A stretch of 64,000 nt of DNA from an uncultured Desulfatitalea sp. (GCA_937868765.1 CALMNL010000004.1:508749-572748), one strand, 5' to 3'; counted from the first letter of the stretch, positions 1-9,309 are shown. Translations and numbers: made by a program. Notes: generated by a model not told the origin, from the letters alone.

Positions 1-444
<444 letters not shown>

Positions 445-664
445 CTACGGGTATCGCCTGTGTGTATATTGGAAAGCGGCCGTTCCGATCCGCCTGCATG
501 AAATCGGGAACCTTCCAGAATCGTCAAAAACGCATCGCACTATGCCTGAACAGCATTCAAGGTCATCGGTCGTTGGCTTGCGATTGCCAGGGACAGGAGC
601 ATCGACAATATTAGTCCGCTTTTTCTTTTAGGAAGTTGCCTCCTGTCAAATATTTAAACAATAA

Positions 665-690
665 ATCATACCATTTGATAATCAATATCA
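665..690 (-). promoter_or_regulatory. Putative katG promoter with Fur/PerR-type box
   Basis: On the minus strand the 15-mer TGATATTGATTATCA (676-690) matches the Fur-family 7-1-7 palindrome at 13 of 14 arm positions. It is followed at once by an extended -10, TGG plus TATGAT (665-673). This lies between the end of perR (708) and the start of katG (390). Transcription would begin near 658, leaving a leader of about 270 nt in 391-658; I see no ORF or strong hairpin in that leader. The box covers the -35 position, as expected for a repressor site. Whether PerR or a Fur paralogue binds is not decidable here. Confidence 0.55.
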
Positions 691-707
691 CTTACAAGGA
701 AAAAAAA

Positions 708-1151
708 TTAGCCCTTGTTTGCCCCACAACTGCTGCAGATGCCGAAAAAATCCAACCGGTGATTCAGGATCTTAAAGCCGGTCTCGGCGGCGACCTCTTC
801 CCGCATATCATCGAGACTATCCAGTTCCGGATCGACAATTTTTTTGCATTTGATGCAGATCACGTGCGGATGGGGGTAAGGCCGGTTTCCGTCATAGCGG
901 TTGCTCCCATCCGGGAACCCTAACTCGAGCACCTCGCCAATTGATTTAATTAATAAGATATTGCGGTAGACGGTGGCGAGGCTCATCGTCGGGAAATCTA
1001 TTTTGATCTGATCATAGATGTTCTCGACGCTGGGATGGCCCTCGCTTTTGGCCAGAATTTTGACGATAGCCAGCCGCTGGGGCGTTAGCTTGTGACCATG
1101 GTCCCTTAATTTCCGAACAATTGTTTCGTATCTGTTATTATGATCTGCCAA
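708..1151 (-). CDS. perR: Fur-family peroxide repressor, PerR-type
   Basis: A 147-residue Fur-family metalloregulator. The N-terminal winged helix includes LTPQRLAIVKIL and ATVYRNI; the C-terminal half holds the metal-sensing residues YDGNRPYPHPHVIC. Two zinc CxxC pairs are present, CIKC (about residues 99-102) and CSSC near the C terminus. The regulatory-site position after KKIV is Asp, as in Bacillus PerR (Asp104), where Fur proteins usually have Glu; this favours a peroxide sensor. The start is a TTG at 1149-1151 preceded by AAAGGAAA, since no ATG lies nearby. The neighbouring katG is the natural target. An iron-responsive Fur is the alternative. Confidence 0.88.
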   Translation of the reverse strand: MADHNNRYETIVRKLRDHGHKLTPQRLAIVKILAKSEGHPSVENIYDQIKIDFPTMSLATVYRNILLIKSIGEVLELGFPDGSNRYDGNRPYPHPHVICIKCKKIVDPELDSLDDMREEVAAETGFKILNHRLDFFGICSSCGANKG

Positions 1152-1172
1152 CTCGATTTCCTTTGCCTCAAA

Positions 1173-1187
1173 TAGGAATCATTTTCA
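1173..1187 (-). promoter_or_regulatory. Weak Fur/PerR-like operator upstream of perR
   Basis: The sequence TGAAAATGATTCCTA on the minus strand lies about 20 bp upstream of the perR start. It resembles the Fur-family 7-1-7 box in its left arm (6 of 7) but poorly in the right arm (4 of 7). Autoregulation of perR would be normal for the family. Treat as tentative. Confidence 0.3.
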
Positions 1188-1263
1188 TTTAACACTGGTT
1201 TCCTTTTATGTCAACTTCCAGCCAACGCGCAAAGGCCCCGGGCGTGGAACGATGCAAAACGAC

Positions 1264-1302
1264 TTGACATCAGGACTGACGATCTATAACAACGTACGTT
1301 GT
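1264..1302 (+). promoter_or_regulatory. Promoter with 14-bp palindromic TetR-type operator
   Basis: TTGACA (1264-1269) is followed after 15 nt by TATAAC, or after 17 nt by TAACAA, and overlaps the perfect palindrome ACAACGTACGTTGT (1289-1302). The identical 14-mer occurs at 3977-3990, with exactly the same 25-bp offset from a TTGACA. The operator covers the -10 region and start site, so binding should repress. The adjacent TetR gene (3248-3877) is the obvious candidate repressor. Confidence 0.8.
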
Positions 1303-1332
1303 AAACAACATGATGGTCGTACGGGAGGTCCC

Positions 1333-2109
1333 TTGAAAATCAAAGATAAGGTAGTGGTGGTGACCGGCGGTGCTTCGGGCATCGGCCGGGGGTTGTGCCA
1401 GCGTTTCGCCCTGGAGGGCGCCAGGGGCGTCGTGGTGTCGGACTATAATGGAGAAGGCGCCGCCAAGGTGGCCGAGCAGATCGGCGGACTGGCCGTGACG
1501 GCCGATGTGGCCAAGGAAGCCGATATCCAGCGCCTGGTGAAGATCGCCACCGATCACTACGGCCCCATCGATCTCTTCTGCTCCAATGCGGGCCTCTCCC
1601 TGCCGGGCGGCTGCGAGGCACCGGATGCGGACTGGCAGCGCAGCTGGGATGTGCATGTCATGTCCCACGTCTATGCCGCGCGGGCCGTGCTGCCGTCGAT
1701 GATTGCGCGCGGCGGCGGCTACCTGCTCCAGACCGGTTCGGCCGGCGGGTTGCTGACCACCCTCGGTGCGGCGCCCTATGCCGTCAGCAAGCACGCCGCG
1801 GTGGCCTTTGCGGAATGGCTCTCCATCACCCACGCCCACCAGGGCATCAAGGTCAGCTGCTTCTGTCCGTTCGGCGTGCGCTCGGGCATGCTCAACGAAG
1901 AGACCGAAGGTATCGGCAAGTTGATTCTGCAAACCGCCATCTCTCCGGAAGAAGCTGCGGCGTATGTCGTCAAGGCCTTGGAGAAAGAAGAGTTCCTGAT
2001 CCTGCCCCATCCGGAAATCCTGGACTATTTCCGGAATAAGGCCAACGACTACGAACGCTGGCTGCGCCACATGCGCAAACTGCAGGCGGAGTACGTCACT
2101 CCCCGCTGA
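1333..2109 (+). CDS. Short-chain dehydrogenase/reductase (SDR)
   Basis: A classical NAD(P)-dependent SDR of 258 residues. It shows the cofactor motif TGGASGIG near the N terminus, SNAG in place of the usual NNAG, a catalytic Ser in the TGSAGG region and the YAVSK catalytic pair. I chose the TTG start at 1333 because GGGAGGT lies just upstream and the encoded LKIKDKVVVVTGG matches normal SDR starts; the longer frame from 1252 would run through the promoter and operator. The gene is the first of a two-gene unit with the zinc alcohol dehydrogenase 55 bp downstream. The substrate is unknown; the cluster suggests oxidation of a hydroxylated fatty-acid-like or alicyclic compound. Confidence 0.85.
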   Translation: MKIKDKVVVVTGGASGIGRGLCQRFALEGARGVVVSDYNGEGAAKVAEQIGGLAVTADVAKEADIQRLVKIATDHYGPIDLFCSNAGLSLPGGCEAPDADWQRSWDVHVMSHVYAARAVLPSMIARGGGYLLQTGSAGGLLTTLGAAPYAVSKHAAVAFAEWLSITHAHQGIKVSCFCPFGVRSGMLNEETEGIGKLILQTAISPEEAAAYVVKALEKEEFLILPHPEILDYFRNKANDYERWLRHMRKLQAEYVTPR

Positions 2110-2164
2110 TGCCCGGCGCCGGGGAGAAGTTCGCAACACTTCATTCGATAAGGAGGCCCACGCC

Positions 2165-3175
2165 ATGAAAGCCGCCGTGATGCACGGAATCAAAGAGATC
2201 CGAACGGAAACCGTACCCGACCCGGTACTCGAACCCCATGGGGTGATCATCAAGGTCAGGGCCTGCGGCATCTGCGGGTCCGATCTTCACGTATACAAGC
2301 GCGACGAACAGGGCACCATCTTCGGACACGAATTCAGCGGGGATGTGGTGGCGGTGGGCGCCCAGGTCAAAGGCATCACGCCGGGCATGCGCGTCACCGC
2401 CGTGGGGTTCAGGCCCTGCGGCAAATGCTTCTGGTGCAGCCAGGGCAAAGGCCACCGCTGCTCGGACATGGCCCTGCTGGGCTACCAGTTCCCCGGCGCG
2501 ATGGCCGAGTATGTGCACGTGCCCTTTGCGGTCCCGGGAAGGACCGTCTTCCCGCTGCCGGAAGAGTTGAGCTACGAGGAAGCGGCGTCGGTGGAACCCC
2601 TTTCGATCTCCTATTTTTCCGTCAGCCGGGCCCAGCCCAAGCCGGAAGAATCCGTCGCCGTGCTCGGCCTGGGAGTGATCGGGCTGTACGCCGTCCAGGT
2701 GCTGAAGAGTCTCGGGGTGGCCAAGATCGTGGCCAGCGGCCGCAGAGAGGCCCGGCTGCGGGCCGCCGCCTTATGCGGCGCCGATGTGACCATCGATGCC
2801 GCCACCCAGGACGCCACCGCGGCCGTCATGGCCGCCACCGCCAAGATGGGCGTCAATACGGTGGTGGAATGCGCCGGCATGCAGGCCACCTTCGACCAGG
2901 CGGTGGCCATGGCCCGGGGCGGCGGCAAGATCATGCTGGTGGGGGTGTACGAGCAGCCCCTGACCTGGGACCCGCTGCCGGCGATCTCCAAGAACCTTTC
3001 CCTGATCGGCTGCCTGGGCGGCAATTTCCCCGGCGCCATCGAACTGCTCCGGAGCCGCAAGGCCAGCGCCCAGCCCCTGATCACCCATCGCTTCACCCTG
3101 GACCAGGCCGCCGAGGCGTTCCGGACGCAGCTTCAGGACCCGGGTGCTATCAAGGTGATGTTCACCATGGATTGA
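2165..3175 (+). CDS. Zinc-dependent medium-chain alcohol dehydrogenase
   Basis: A 336-residue MDR-superfamily dehydrogenase related to threonine and sorbitol dehydrogenases. Catalytic-zinc ligands are visible in GICGSD (Cys) and GHEFSG (His-Glu); the structural zinc lobe is CGKCFWC followed by HRC. The Rossmann dinucleotide motif is VLGLGVIGLYA near residues 165-175. The start ATG at 2165 follows AAGGAGG. It is co-oriented with the upstream SDR and would share its TetR-controlled promoter. NAD(P)-linked oxidation of a secondary alcohol is the likely reaction; the substrate cannot be read from sequence. Confidence 0.88.
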   Translation: MKAAVMHGIKEIRTETVPDPVLEPHGVIIKVRACGICGSDLHVYKRDEQGTIFGHEFSGDVVAVGAQVKGITPGMRVTAVGFRPCGKCFWCSQGKGHRCSDMALLGYQFPGAMAEYVHVPFAVPGRTVFPLPEELSYEEAASVEPLSISYFSVSRAQPKPEESVAVLGLGVIGLYAVQVLKSLGVAKIVASGRREARLRAAALCGADVTIDAATQDATAAVMAATAKMGVNTVVECAGMQATFDQAVAMARGGGKIMLVGVYEQPLTWDPLPAISKNLSLIGCLGGNFPGAIELLRSRKASAQPLITHRFTLDQAAEAFRTQLQDPGAIKVMFTMD

Positions 3176-3247
3176 AGACTTGCGGATCATGACGGCCGGC
3201 GGGAGCGGTCCCGGCCGCCTCCCGGCCGTTCCAGATGATCAGAAGGA

Positions 3248-3877
3248 TCAGGTAGCGAGGACGGCGCCCATGATATGGCGTTCCACCCGCCTGATCAGAT
3301 CTGCCTGGGAATAGTGCTTCAGGTTCCAGCTGCGCAGGGGATAGAGCGAGAGTTCGTAGGCGATCAGGCCGGCGGTAAAGGCGGGGTCTTCCATGGCGAA
3401 GGCCTTCTTTTCCAGGCCTTTGCGTAAAATCGATTCGATATGCCGGATAAAGCCGCTTTCCCGGGCCAGGATTTCCTTGAGCAGTTTTTTGGGCAGTTGC
3501 TTGGATTCCCGGTAGAGCAGCAGCACTTCATCTTTGTAAAGGATGGAAAAGCGCATCATCTCCCGGATCACGGCCCTGAGTTGTTCCGCCGGGTCCTCGA
3601 GGCCCATGATCGCCTGGTTTTCGAATACACTGCTTTCCGGCCGATGGATCATTTCGAACACCCGGAAGAGGATCTCCTCCTTGCTTTCGATGAAATAGTA
3701 CAAGTTGCTCAGATCGATGCCGGTGGCCTTGGAGATTTCCCGCATGGAGGTCTGGGCATAGCCCTTTTTAGCGAAAAGCCGGGTGGCCTTCTTGACGATC
3801 TGCATGCGCCGCTTCTGAAACACGCTGCATTTTTCGGCCGCCGCGGACCCGCTGCCGGTTTCTTTCTTTCTTCGCAT
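3248..3877 (-). CDS. TetR-family transcriptional repressor
   Basis: A regulator of 209 residues. Its N-terminal helix-turn-helix (TRLFAKKGYAQTSMREIS, then GIDLSNLYYFIESKEEIL) is typical TetR, and the alpha-helical ligand-binding domain follows. I placed the start at the ATG ending at 3877, which has AAGGA at good spacing; a GTG at 3886 is possible but lies too close to that site. The gene is divergent from the OYE-family gene. The shared region holds the 14-bp palindrome also found in the SDR promoter, so it probably controls both units and perhaps itself. The ligand may be an acyl-CoA or an aromatic compound, which is inference only. Confidence 0.9.
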   Translation of the reverse strand: MRRKKETGSGSAAAEKCSVFQKRRMQIVKKATRLFAKKGYAQTSMREISKATGIDLSNLYYFIESKEEILFRVFEMIHRPESSVFENQAIMGLEDPAEQLRAVIREMMRFSILYKDEVLLLYRESKQLPKKLLKEILARESGFIRHIESILRKGLEKKAFAMEDPAFTAGLIAYELSLYPLRSWNLKHYSQADLIRRVERHIMGAVLAT

Positions 3878-3951
3878 GGGGAGCACATCCTTTTAAAATC
3901 GTGGGAAAAACTATATCACAAGAGCGCTCGCTGTCAATTCATGGAAGATTG

Positions 3952-3990
3952 TTGACACCGGCCTTGGGTTTGTATAACAACGTACGTTGT
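3952..3990 (+). promoter_or_regulatory. Second promoter with the same 14-bp TetR-type operator
   Basis: TTGACA (3952-3957) precedes TATAAC/TAACAA and the perfect palindrome ACAACGTACGTTGT (3977-3990). Spacing and the bases TATAACAACGTACGTTGT are the same as at 1285-1302. It drives the OYE-SDR pair and lies about 100 bp upstream of the divergent tetR start. Confidence 0.82.
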
Positions 3991-4045
3991 ATTTTTCCAT
4001 AAAAAACATGGGCGCAAAGAACCTTCATTGCAAGGGAGAAGCAAA

Positions 4046-6004
4046 ATGAAAACACTCGATCATCTACTGAAGCCGATCCGGATCAAATCATTGGAAATCG
4101 CCAACCGGGTCGTCATGCCGCCCATGGGGACCGGGCTGGGGAACGCCGACGGCACGGTGAGCGAAGCGAATCTGGCCTATTTGCGGCGCCGCGCCCGCAG
4201 CGGCGCGGGCCTTTACATCACCGAGATCACCGAAATCGACCCGGCCGGCGCGGTAACCCCCAACTGCCTCGGCATCTGGGACGACAAGTTCATCCCCGGC
4301 TTGCGAAAGATGGCCGATGTCGTTCATGCGGCCGGAAGCAAAATCGCCATGCAGCTGCACCATTGCGGCCGAGAAAGCCTTTACCAGACGCGCAAGAAGA
4401 CGGCGGTGGCCCCTTCGGCCGTGGGCAGCTTCCTGTTCGGTTTCATCGCCCCGCCGCGCGAAATGACGATAGAGGAGATTCGCCAGACCATCCGCGCCTT
4501 CGGCGCCGGCGCCCGCCGGGCCAGGGCGGCGGGCTTCGATGCGGTGGAGCTGCACGGGGCCCACGGGTATCTGCTCATGCAGTTTCTCTCGGCTTTTTCC
4601 AACCAGCGCACCGATGAATATGGCGGGGATTTCCGGGGCCGCGCCCGCTTCATGCTCGAGTGCCTGGCCGAAACACGCAAACAGGTGGGCGACGATTTCC
4701 CCATCTCCATCCGCATCTCCGGCGAGGAAGGCATCCAGGGGGGGTACACCATCGACGACATGGTGACCATCGTTCCAGACCTGGTGCGGGCCGGCGCCGA
4801 TCTGATCCATGTCTCGTTCGGCACCCACGGCCATGCGAAGATCTACACCGACGCCCCCAATCCCAGCGCGCCCATCGAGTACGACCAGGGATTCAAGACA
4901 ATTTTGGCCCGCAAGATCACGGCGGTGGCGGGCGTGCCGGTCATCACCGTGGGCCGCTTCACCGATCCCTATGTCATGGACGAGGCCATCGCCCGGGGCG
5001 ACGCCGATTTCGTGGCCGTGGGCCGCCAGCACCTGGCCGACCCCGACTTTCTGATCAATGCCCGCGCAGGGCGGCCGGAAGAGACCTGCGAGTGCCTGGC
5101 GTGCAACCAGGGCTGCATCGAACGCGAAGCCCTCGAAGGCAAACCGGTCCGCTGCGCCATCAACTGCGAAACGGGCCAGGAGCTCATCTACCCGGCCGGG
5201 CCAGCGCCGGTGGCCCGCACCGTCTGGGTCGTCGGCGGCGGACCGGCCGGCCTGACGGCCGCCGAAGAAGCCGCCCGGCTGGGGCACAAGGTCACCCTCT
5301 TCGAAAAGGAAAATAAGATCGGCGGCCAGATCCGCTATGCGGAAAAAGCCCCCCACAAGTCGGCCTACGGCAAGTGGATCCGCACCCTGGCGGCGCGCGC
5401 CGTCAAAAAGGGGGTGGAGCTGCGCACGGGAACGCAGGTCACCGAAGCAATGATCGACGCGGGCCGTCCGGAGGCGGTGATCCTGGCCATCGGCGCCGAC
5501 AAGGCCGAGTGTCCGGCCCCGGGCATCACCATGTCGGTGGTGTGCGACGCCTGGCAGATCCTCAACGGCGAGGTCGCGCCCCGGGAAGACGTGGTGGTCA
5601 TCGGCGGAGGACTGGTGGGCATGGAGACGGCTGATTTTCTCAGTCAGCAGGGCATCCGCAACGTGACCCTGGTGGAGATGCTGGCCAAACCGCCGGTGCG
5701 CCCGATTTCGGCCCATGGCACCATGCTGCACCGGCGTCTGGCCGCCGCCGGCGTCCGCCTGATGTTCGATACCAAGGTCGAGCAGATCGAGGAGGGCGCC
5801 GTGGTCGTCACCACCGGCGGCGTCGAAAAGCGGCTGGCGCCGGTGGGCCAGGTGATCGTGGCGGTAGGCGTGACCCCGCGCCAGGAACTCAAGGAGATCC
5901 TGGCGCGCAAAGGCATCCGCCATTTCGTGGTCGGCGATGCCCAGGCGCCGCGGCGGATCATCGAGGCCACCACCGAGGGCGCCCAGGCGGCCTGGCAGAT
6001 TTGA
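4046..6004 (+). CDS. OYE-family FMN/Fe-S/FAD oxidoreductase (2,4-dienoyl-CoA reductase-like)
   Basis: A 652-residue trimodular flavoenzyme. The N-terminal TIM barrel (about 1-340) is an Old Yellow Enzyme domain with HGAHGYLLMQFLSAFSNQR. A [4Fe-4S] cysteine cluster follows (CLACNQGC, then RC about 12 residues on). The C-terminal half has an FAD motif GGGPAGLTAAEEAA and a pyridine-nucleotide motif GGGLVGMETADF. This layout is that of FadH 2,4-dienoyl-CoA reductase, trimethylamine dehydrogenase and the BaiCD/BaiH enoate reductases. The ATG at 4046 has AAGGGAGAA upstream. It is transcribed with the SDR at 6070 from the operator-bearing promoter. It probably reduces a conjugated enoyl or enone substrate with NAD(P)H. 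Confidence 0.9.
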   Translation: MKTLDHLLKPIRIKSLEIANRVVMPPMGTGLGNADGTVSEANLAYLRRRARSGAGLYITEITEIDPAGAVTPNCLGIWDDKFIPGLRKMADVVHAAGSKIAMQLHHCGRESLYQTRKKTAVAPSAVGSFLFGFIAPPREMTIEEIRQTIRAFGAGARRARAAGFDAVELHGAHGYLLMQFLSAFSNQRTDEYGGDFRGRARFMLECLAETRKQVGDDFPISIRISGEEGIQGGYTIDDMVTIVPDLVRAGADLIHVSFGTHGHAKIYTDAPNPSAPIEYDQGFKTILARKITAVAGVPVITVGRFTDPYVMDEAIARGDADFVAVGRQHLADPDFLINARAGRPEETCECLACNQGCIEREALEGKPVRCAINCETGQELIYPAGPAPVARTVWVVGGGPAGLTAAEEAARLGHKVTLFEKENKIGGQIRYAEKAPHKSAYGKWIRTLAARAVKKGVELRTGTQVTEAMIDAGRPEAVILAIGADKAECPAPGITMSVVCDAWQILNGEVAPREDVVVIGGGLVGMETADFLSQQGIRNVTLVEMLAKPPVRPISAHGTMLHRRLAAAGVRLMFDTKVEQIEEGAVVVTTGGVEKRLAPVGQVIVAVGVTPRQELKEILARKGIRHFVVGDAQAPRRIIEATTEGAQAAWQI

Positions 6005-6069
6005 GGGCGAAGGCCCGCACACGTCGTGGTTTCGAATCGCCCAATGGCGGCATACAGGAGAAGCTTGAA

Positions 6070-6867
6070 ATGATCAAACTGGACATGACAGGCAAGGTGA
6101 CGCTGATCACCGGGGCCGGCGGCGGCATCGGCGGCGGCATCGCCGATGTCTTCGCCCATGCAGGGGCCAAGGTGTATGCGGCCGACTTGGAACTCGAGGT
6201 CGCCCGGGCCCAAGCGGATCAGTTGCGTAAAGAGGGCTTCGGCGTGGAGGCGGTAGAACTGGATGTCACCCGCAAGGCGCAGATCGATGCGCTCGTCGAA
6301 CGCATCGTGAAAGAAGACGGGAAAATCGATCATCTGATCAACTGTGCCGGCATCATGGTCAGCAAACCGTACCTGGAAACCACCGACGACGAGTTCCGCA
6401 AAATCCTGGAAGTCAACCTGGTCGGTGTGCACAACTGCTGCCAGGCGGCGCTCAAACAGATGGTTCCCCGCCGGGAAGGCAAGATCGTGAATATCCTGTC
6501 GGCCTCTTCGAGAATGGGCAGCGACTTTTTCTCGCACTACGCGTCGTCCAAGTTCGGGCTCATGGGGCTGACCCAGAGCATCGGACTGGCGGCCGCACGC
6601 CACAATATCAATGTCAACGGCATCTGTCCGGGCGTCGTCGTCACCCGGCTGGGAGAAAAGCAGGGCGGCAGTCTGATCCAGCAGATGGCCCGGTATTCCG
6701 GCAAGCCCGAAGCACTTTTGCAGGAAAACATCCGAAAGTCCATTCCGCTGCGGCGCTTTCAGAGTGGTGAAGACATCGGCTTCACGGCGCTTTTCCTCTG
6801 TTCGGATCTGGCGGCGAACATTACCTGCCAGGCGATCAATGTCTGCGGCGGGATGCGCATGAATTAG
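6070..6867 (+). CDS. Short-chain dehydrogenase/reductase, FabG-like
   Basis: A 265-residue SDR. It has TGAGGGIGGG for cofactor binding, NCAG, a catalytic Ser (ASSR region) and the Tyr/Lys pair in YASSK. The start ATG at 6070 follows CAGGAGAAG, about 65 bp after the OYE gene, so the two form one unit. Asp at the end of strand beta-2 (AADLE) suggests preference for NAD over NADP. It most likely oxidises a hydroxyacyl or alicyclic alcohol in the pathway served by the cluster. The C terminus (NVCGGMRMN) is a normal SDR ending. Confidence 0.87.
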   Translation: MIKLDMTGKVTLITGAGGGIGGGIADVFAHAGAKVYAADLELEVARAQADQLRKEGFGVEAVELDVTRKAQIDALVERIVKEDGKIDHLINCAGIMVSKPYLETTDDEFRKILEVNLVGVHNCCQAALKQMVPRREGKIVNILSASSRMGSDFFSHYASSKFGLMGLTQSIGLAAARHNINVNGICPGVVVTRLGEKQGGSLIQQMARYSGKPEALLQENIRKSIPLRRFQSGEDIGFTALFLCSDLAANITCQAINVCGGMRMN

Positions 6868-6921
6868 GACTTCAGCATATGCATGGCAGCCTTAACCGCC
6901 TGCCGCGAACGCCGCCGTAGC

Positions 6922-6950
6922 TTGTCATAACCGGGTGGCTCGGCTATAAA
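6922..6950 (+). promoter_or_regulatory. Sigma-70-type promoter of the moxR-DUF58-tgpA operon
   Basis: TTGTCA (6922-6927), a 17-nt spacer and TATAAA (6945-6950) lie 30 bp upstream of the moxR start. The 12-mer ATGGTTTCAACG that begins in this -10 (6950-6961) recurs at 11356-11367, upstream of the next transcription unit. Confidence 0.6.
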
Positions 6951-6979
6951 TGGTTTCAACGATCCAAGGAGAGACCATT

Positions 6980-7930
6980 ATGCCTGACACTGCACCCTCC
7001 ACGGGCAGGACGATCTATCGGAACATCGCGGCCAACATCGAAAAGGTGATGCGCGGCCAGTCCCGGGCCATCCGCCTGGCGCTGGCCGGGTTTGCCGCCG
7101 GCGGCCATATCCTGCTCGAGGATTGCCCGGGCACCGGCAAGACCACCCTGGCCAAGGCCCTGGCGCTCTCCATCGACGTAGCATTCAAACGCATCCAGTT
7201 CACTCCCGATCTGTTGCCCTCGGACATCACCGGGGTCTCCATTTTCGATCCCAAGGACCAACGCTTCCGGTTTCACCAGGGGCCGATTTTCACCAACATC
7301 CTCCTGGCCGACGAGATCAACCGCGCCTCTCCCCGAACCCAGTCCGCGCTGCTCGAAGCCATGGCCGAAAAGCAGGTAAGCATCGACGGGCAACTGTACC
7401 GGATGGAAGATCCCTTCCTGGTCATCGCCACCCAGAATCCGGTGGAATCCCATGGCACCTATCCACTGCCCGAAGGCCAGATGGATCGCTTCGCACTGCG
7501 ATTGAGCCTGGGATACGTCTCGGCGGAGGAAGAGGTGGCCATCCTCAGCGCCCAGAGCCACGGCCATCCCATCGAGGCCATTCGGGCCTGCGCCTCCCGG
7601 GAAGAGCTACTCGCCCTCCGGCAACAAATCGACGACGTGTACATCAGCGAAGAATTGAAGCATTACATCGTTGACCTCGTGAAGGCCACGCGCAACGCTT
7701 CCGGCGTGCGCCCGGGCGCCAGCCCCAGGGCCTCCCTGGCGCTGATGAAGACGGCCAAGGCGCTGTGCTTCATCGATGGCGCCGATTTCGTCACACCGGA
7801 CCATATTCAGGAATTGGCGGAGGCCGTCATTGCCCATCGCCTGGGCCTCGATCCCCAGGCCCGATTTTCCGGGCGCACCGCCCGCCAGGTGGTCGAAGAG
7901 ATCGTCCAGGCCACGCCGGTGCCCACCTGA
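6980..7930 (+). CDS. MoxR-family AAA+ ATPase
   Basis: A 316-residue MoxR ATPase. Walker A is DCPGTGKTTLAK, Walker B is LLADEINRA, and the ATQNPVE sensor and GTYPLPEGQ segments are diagnostic. MoxR proteins act as chaperone-like ATPases that help assemble or activate partner proteins encoded beside them, commonly DUF58 and vWA proteins. The ATG at 6980 is preceded by AAGGAG; the upstream in-frame ATG at 6950 overlaps the -10 box and is rejected. The gene heads an operon with DUF58 and transglutaminase proteins, a very common trio. A second MoxR gene lies at 52222-53196. Confidence 0.94.
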   Translation: MPDTAPSTGRTIYRNIAANIEKVMRGQSRAIRLALAGFAAGGHILLEDCPGTGKTTLAKALALSIDVAFKRIQFTPDLLPSDITGVSIFDPKDQRFRFHQGPIFTNILLADEINRASPRTQSALLEAMAEKQVSIDGQLYRMEDPFLVIATQNPVESHGTYPLPEGQMDRFALRLSLGYVSAEEEVAILSAQSHGHPIEAIRACASREELLALRQQIDDVYISEELKHYIVDLVKATRNASGVRPGASPRASLALMKTAKALCFIDGADFVTPDHIQELAEAVIAHRLGLDPQARFSGRTARQVVEEIVQATPVPT

Positions 7931-7953
7931 AGGGCGGGCCGCCAGGACCGAGC

Positions 7954-9309
7954 ATGATCAAGACCTTCTTATACAAAAGCTACCGCTTCTTCTACCTCTC
8001 GGACCGTCGCCGCCGGCGGCGTTTTACACCGGCGGGTATGGTCGTGGCGGCCATCGCCCTGATCACGGCCATCGAGGGCCTGGACACCCACGGCAGCCTG
8101 GTGCACCAGGTGTTTGCACTGCTGCTCCCGCTTTTGCTGATCTCCCTGGCCTGGAGCATATTCTTCGCCCGCATCGATTTAATCGTCACCCGCCGCCTTC
8201 CCCCCTATGCCACCGTCGGCCAGCGGCTCGTCTACCATGTGGACTTCGAAAACCACACGGCAAGGCCGCAAAAAGCGCTGCATTTCTATGAAGACACAAC
8301 CGATCCGCGGCCTTCGCTGGAGGAGCTGTTGAGCGTCCGGGAGCCTGGTGAAGAAAGACGCAACGTCTGGGACCGCAACATCTTATACTACCGCTGGCTG
8401 TGGCTCATCTCCAAGCGGCAGATCATCGAGGACCGCCTGCACGCCATCCCCGACCTGCCGGCCCGCGGCAAGGCCAGCGCCCGGGTCGAAATCATCCCGC
8501 AAAACAGGGGGCACCTGGATTTTTATGGCCTGAGGATCGCCCGGACCGACCCCTTCGGGCTGAGTAAAGCCCTGTGCCCGCTGCTGGCGCCGCAAAAGAT
8601 CGTGGTCCTGCCCAGGCGCTACCGGCTGCCCCCATTGAACCTGCCCGGTAGCAGGCGGCATCATGCGCGGGGCGCGCGCCCGGCGGCGGTGGTGGGCAAC
8701 TTCGGGGAGTTCGTCTCCCTGCGCGACTACCGGCCCGGCGACAACCGGCGCCAGATCCACTGGAAGAGCAGCGCCAAGCGCAACGAATTGATCATCAAAG
8801 AGTGCCAGGAAGAATTTTACGTCCGCCAGGCGTTGATTCTGGACACCTTCCTTACCGCCGCCCACAGCGAGCTGTTCGAGGAGGCGGTATCCATCGCCGC
8901 TTCCTTCATCGGTTCGCTGCAGATCCAGGAGTCGCTCCTGGATCTGATTTTTGTGGGGAATCAGGCTTATCGCTTCTCTTCCGGAAGGGGCGCGGCCTCC
9001 CGCGATCACCTGCTGGAAGTCCTGGCCGCCGTCCGGACCTGCCGGGATAAAAGCTTTGCCGCCATGACCCCGGCCGTATTCGAACATATTCACCTGTTCA
9101 GCGGATGCATTTGCGTATTGCTGGCATGGGACGAGGCCCGCCGGGCGCTCGTCACCCGCCTGAAAAAGCAGGGCGTGCCGCTGCTGGTCATGGTGGTCGC
9201 CGCGGACCGGCCCTCGCCGCCCATCGATCCCGGCCCCATGTCCGATGCTCTCGACCGGTTCCTGGTGTTGACGGCCGGCCATATCGAGGAAGGATTGGCA
9301 GGCCTATGA
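7954..9309 (+). CDS. DUF58 membrane protein
   Basis: A 451-residue DUF58 protein. Two hydrophobic segments near residues 28-75 anchor it in the inner membrane. The DUF58 signature GEFVSLRDYRPGDNRRQIHW and SSAKRNELIIKE follows at about 248-280, and a vWA-like fold follows it. The start ATG at 7954 lies 23 bp after moxR and the stop overlaps the next start (ATGA at 9306-9309), so translation is coupled. DUF58 proteins accompany MoxR ATPases and, in this arrangement, a periplasmic-facing transglutaminase. Its molecular role is not established. Confidence 0.9.
   Translation: MIKTFLYKSYRFFYLSDRRRRRRFTPAGMVVAAIALITAIEGLDTHGSLVHQVFALLLPLLLISLAWSIFFARIDLIVTRRLPPYATVGQRLVYHVDFENHTARPQKALHFYEDTTDPRPSLEELLSVREPGEERRNVWDRNILYYRWLWLISKRQIIEDRLHAIPDLPARGKASARVEIIPQNRGHLDFYGLRIARTDPFGLSKALCPLLAPQKIVVLPRRYRLPPLNLPGSRRHHARGARPAAVVGNFGEFVSLRDYRPGDNRRQIHWKSSAKRNELIIKECQEEFYVRQALILDTFLTAAHSELFEEAVSIAASFIGSLQIQESLLDLIFVGNQAYRFSSGRGAASRDHLLEVLAAVRTCRDKSFAAMTPAVFEHIHLFSGCICVLLAWDEARRALVTRLKKQGVPLLVMVVAADRPSPPIDPGPMSDALDRFLVLTAGHIEEGLAGL

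Noticed and set aside
1252-1332. Upstream extension of the SDR gene from ATG 1252
   Set aside because: It would translate through the promoter -10 and the TetR-type palindrome; a ribosome site precedes the TTG at 1333.
4088-6022. 644-codon minus-strand frame opposite the OYE-family gene
   Set aside because: Shadow of the trimodular flavoenzyme, with no recognisable motif.
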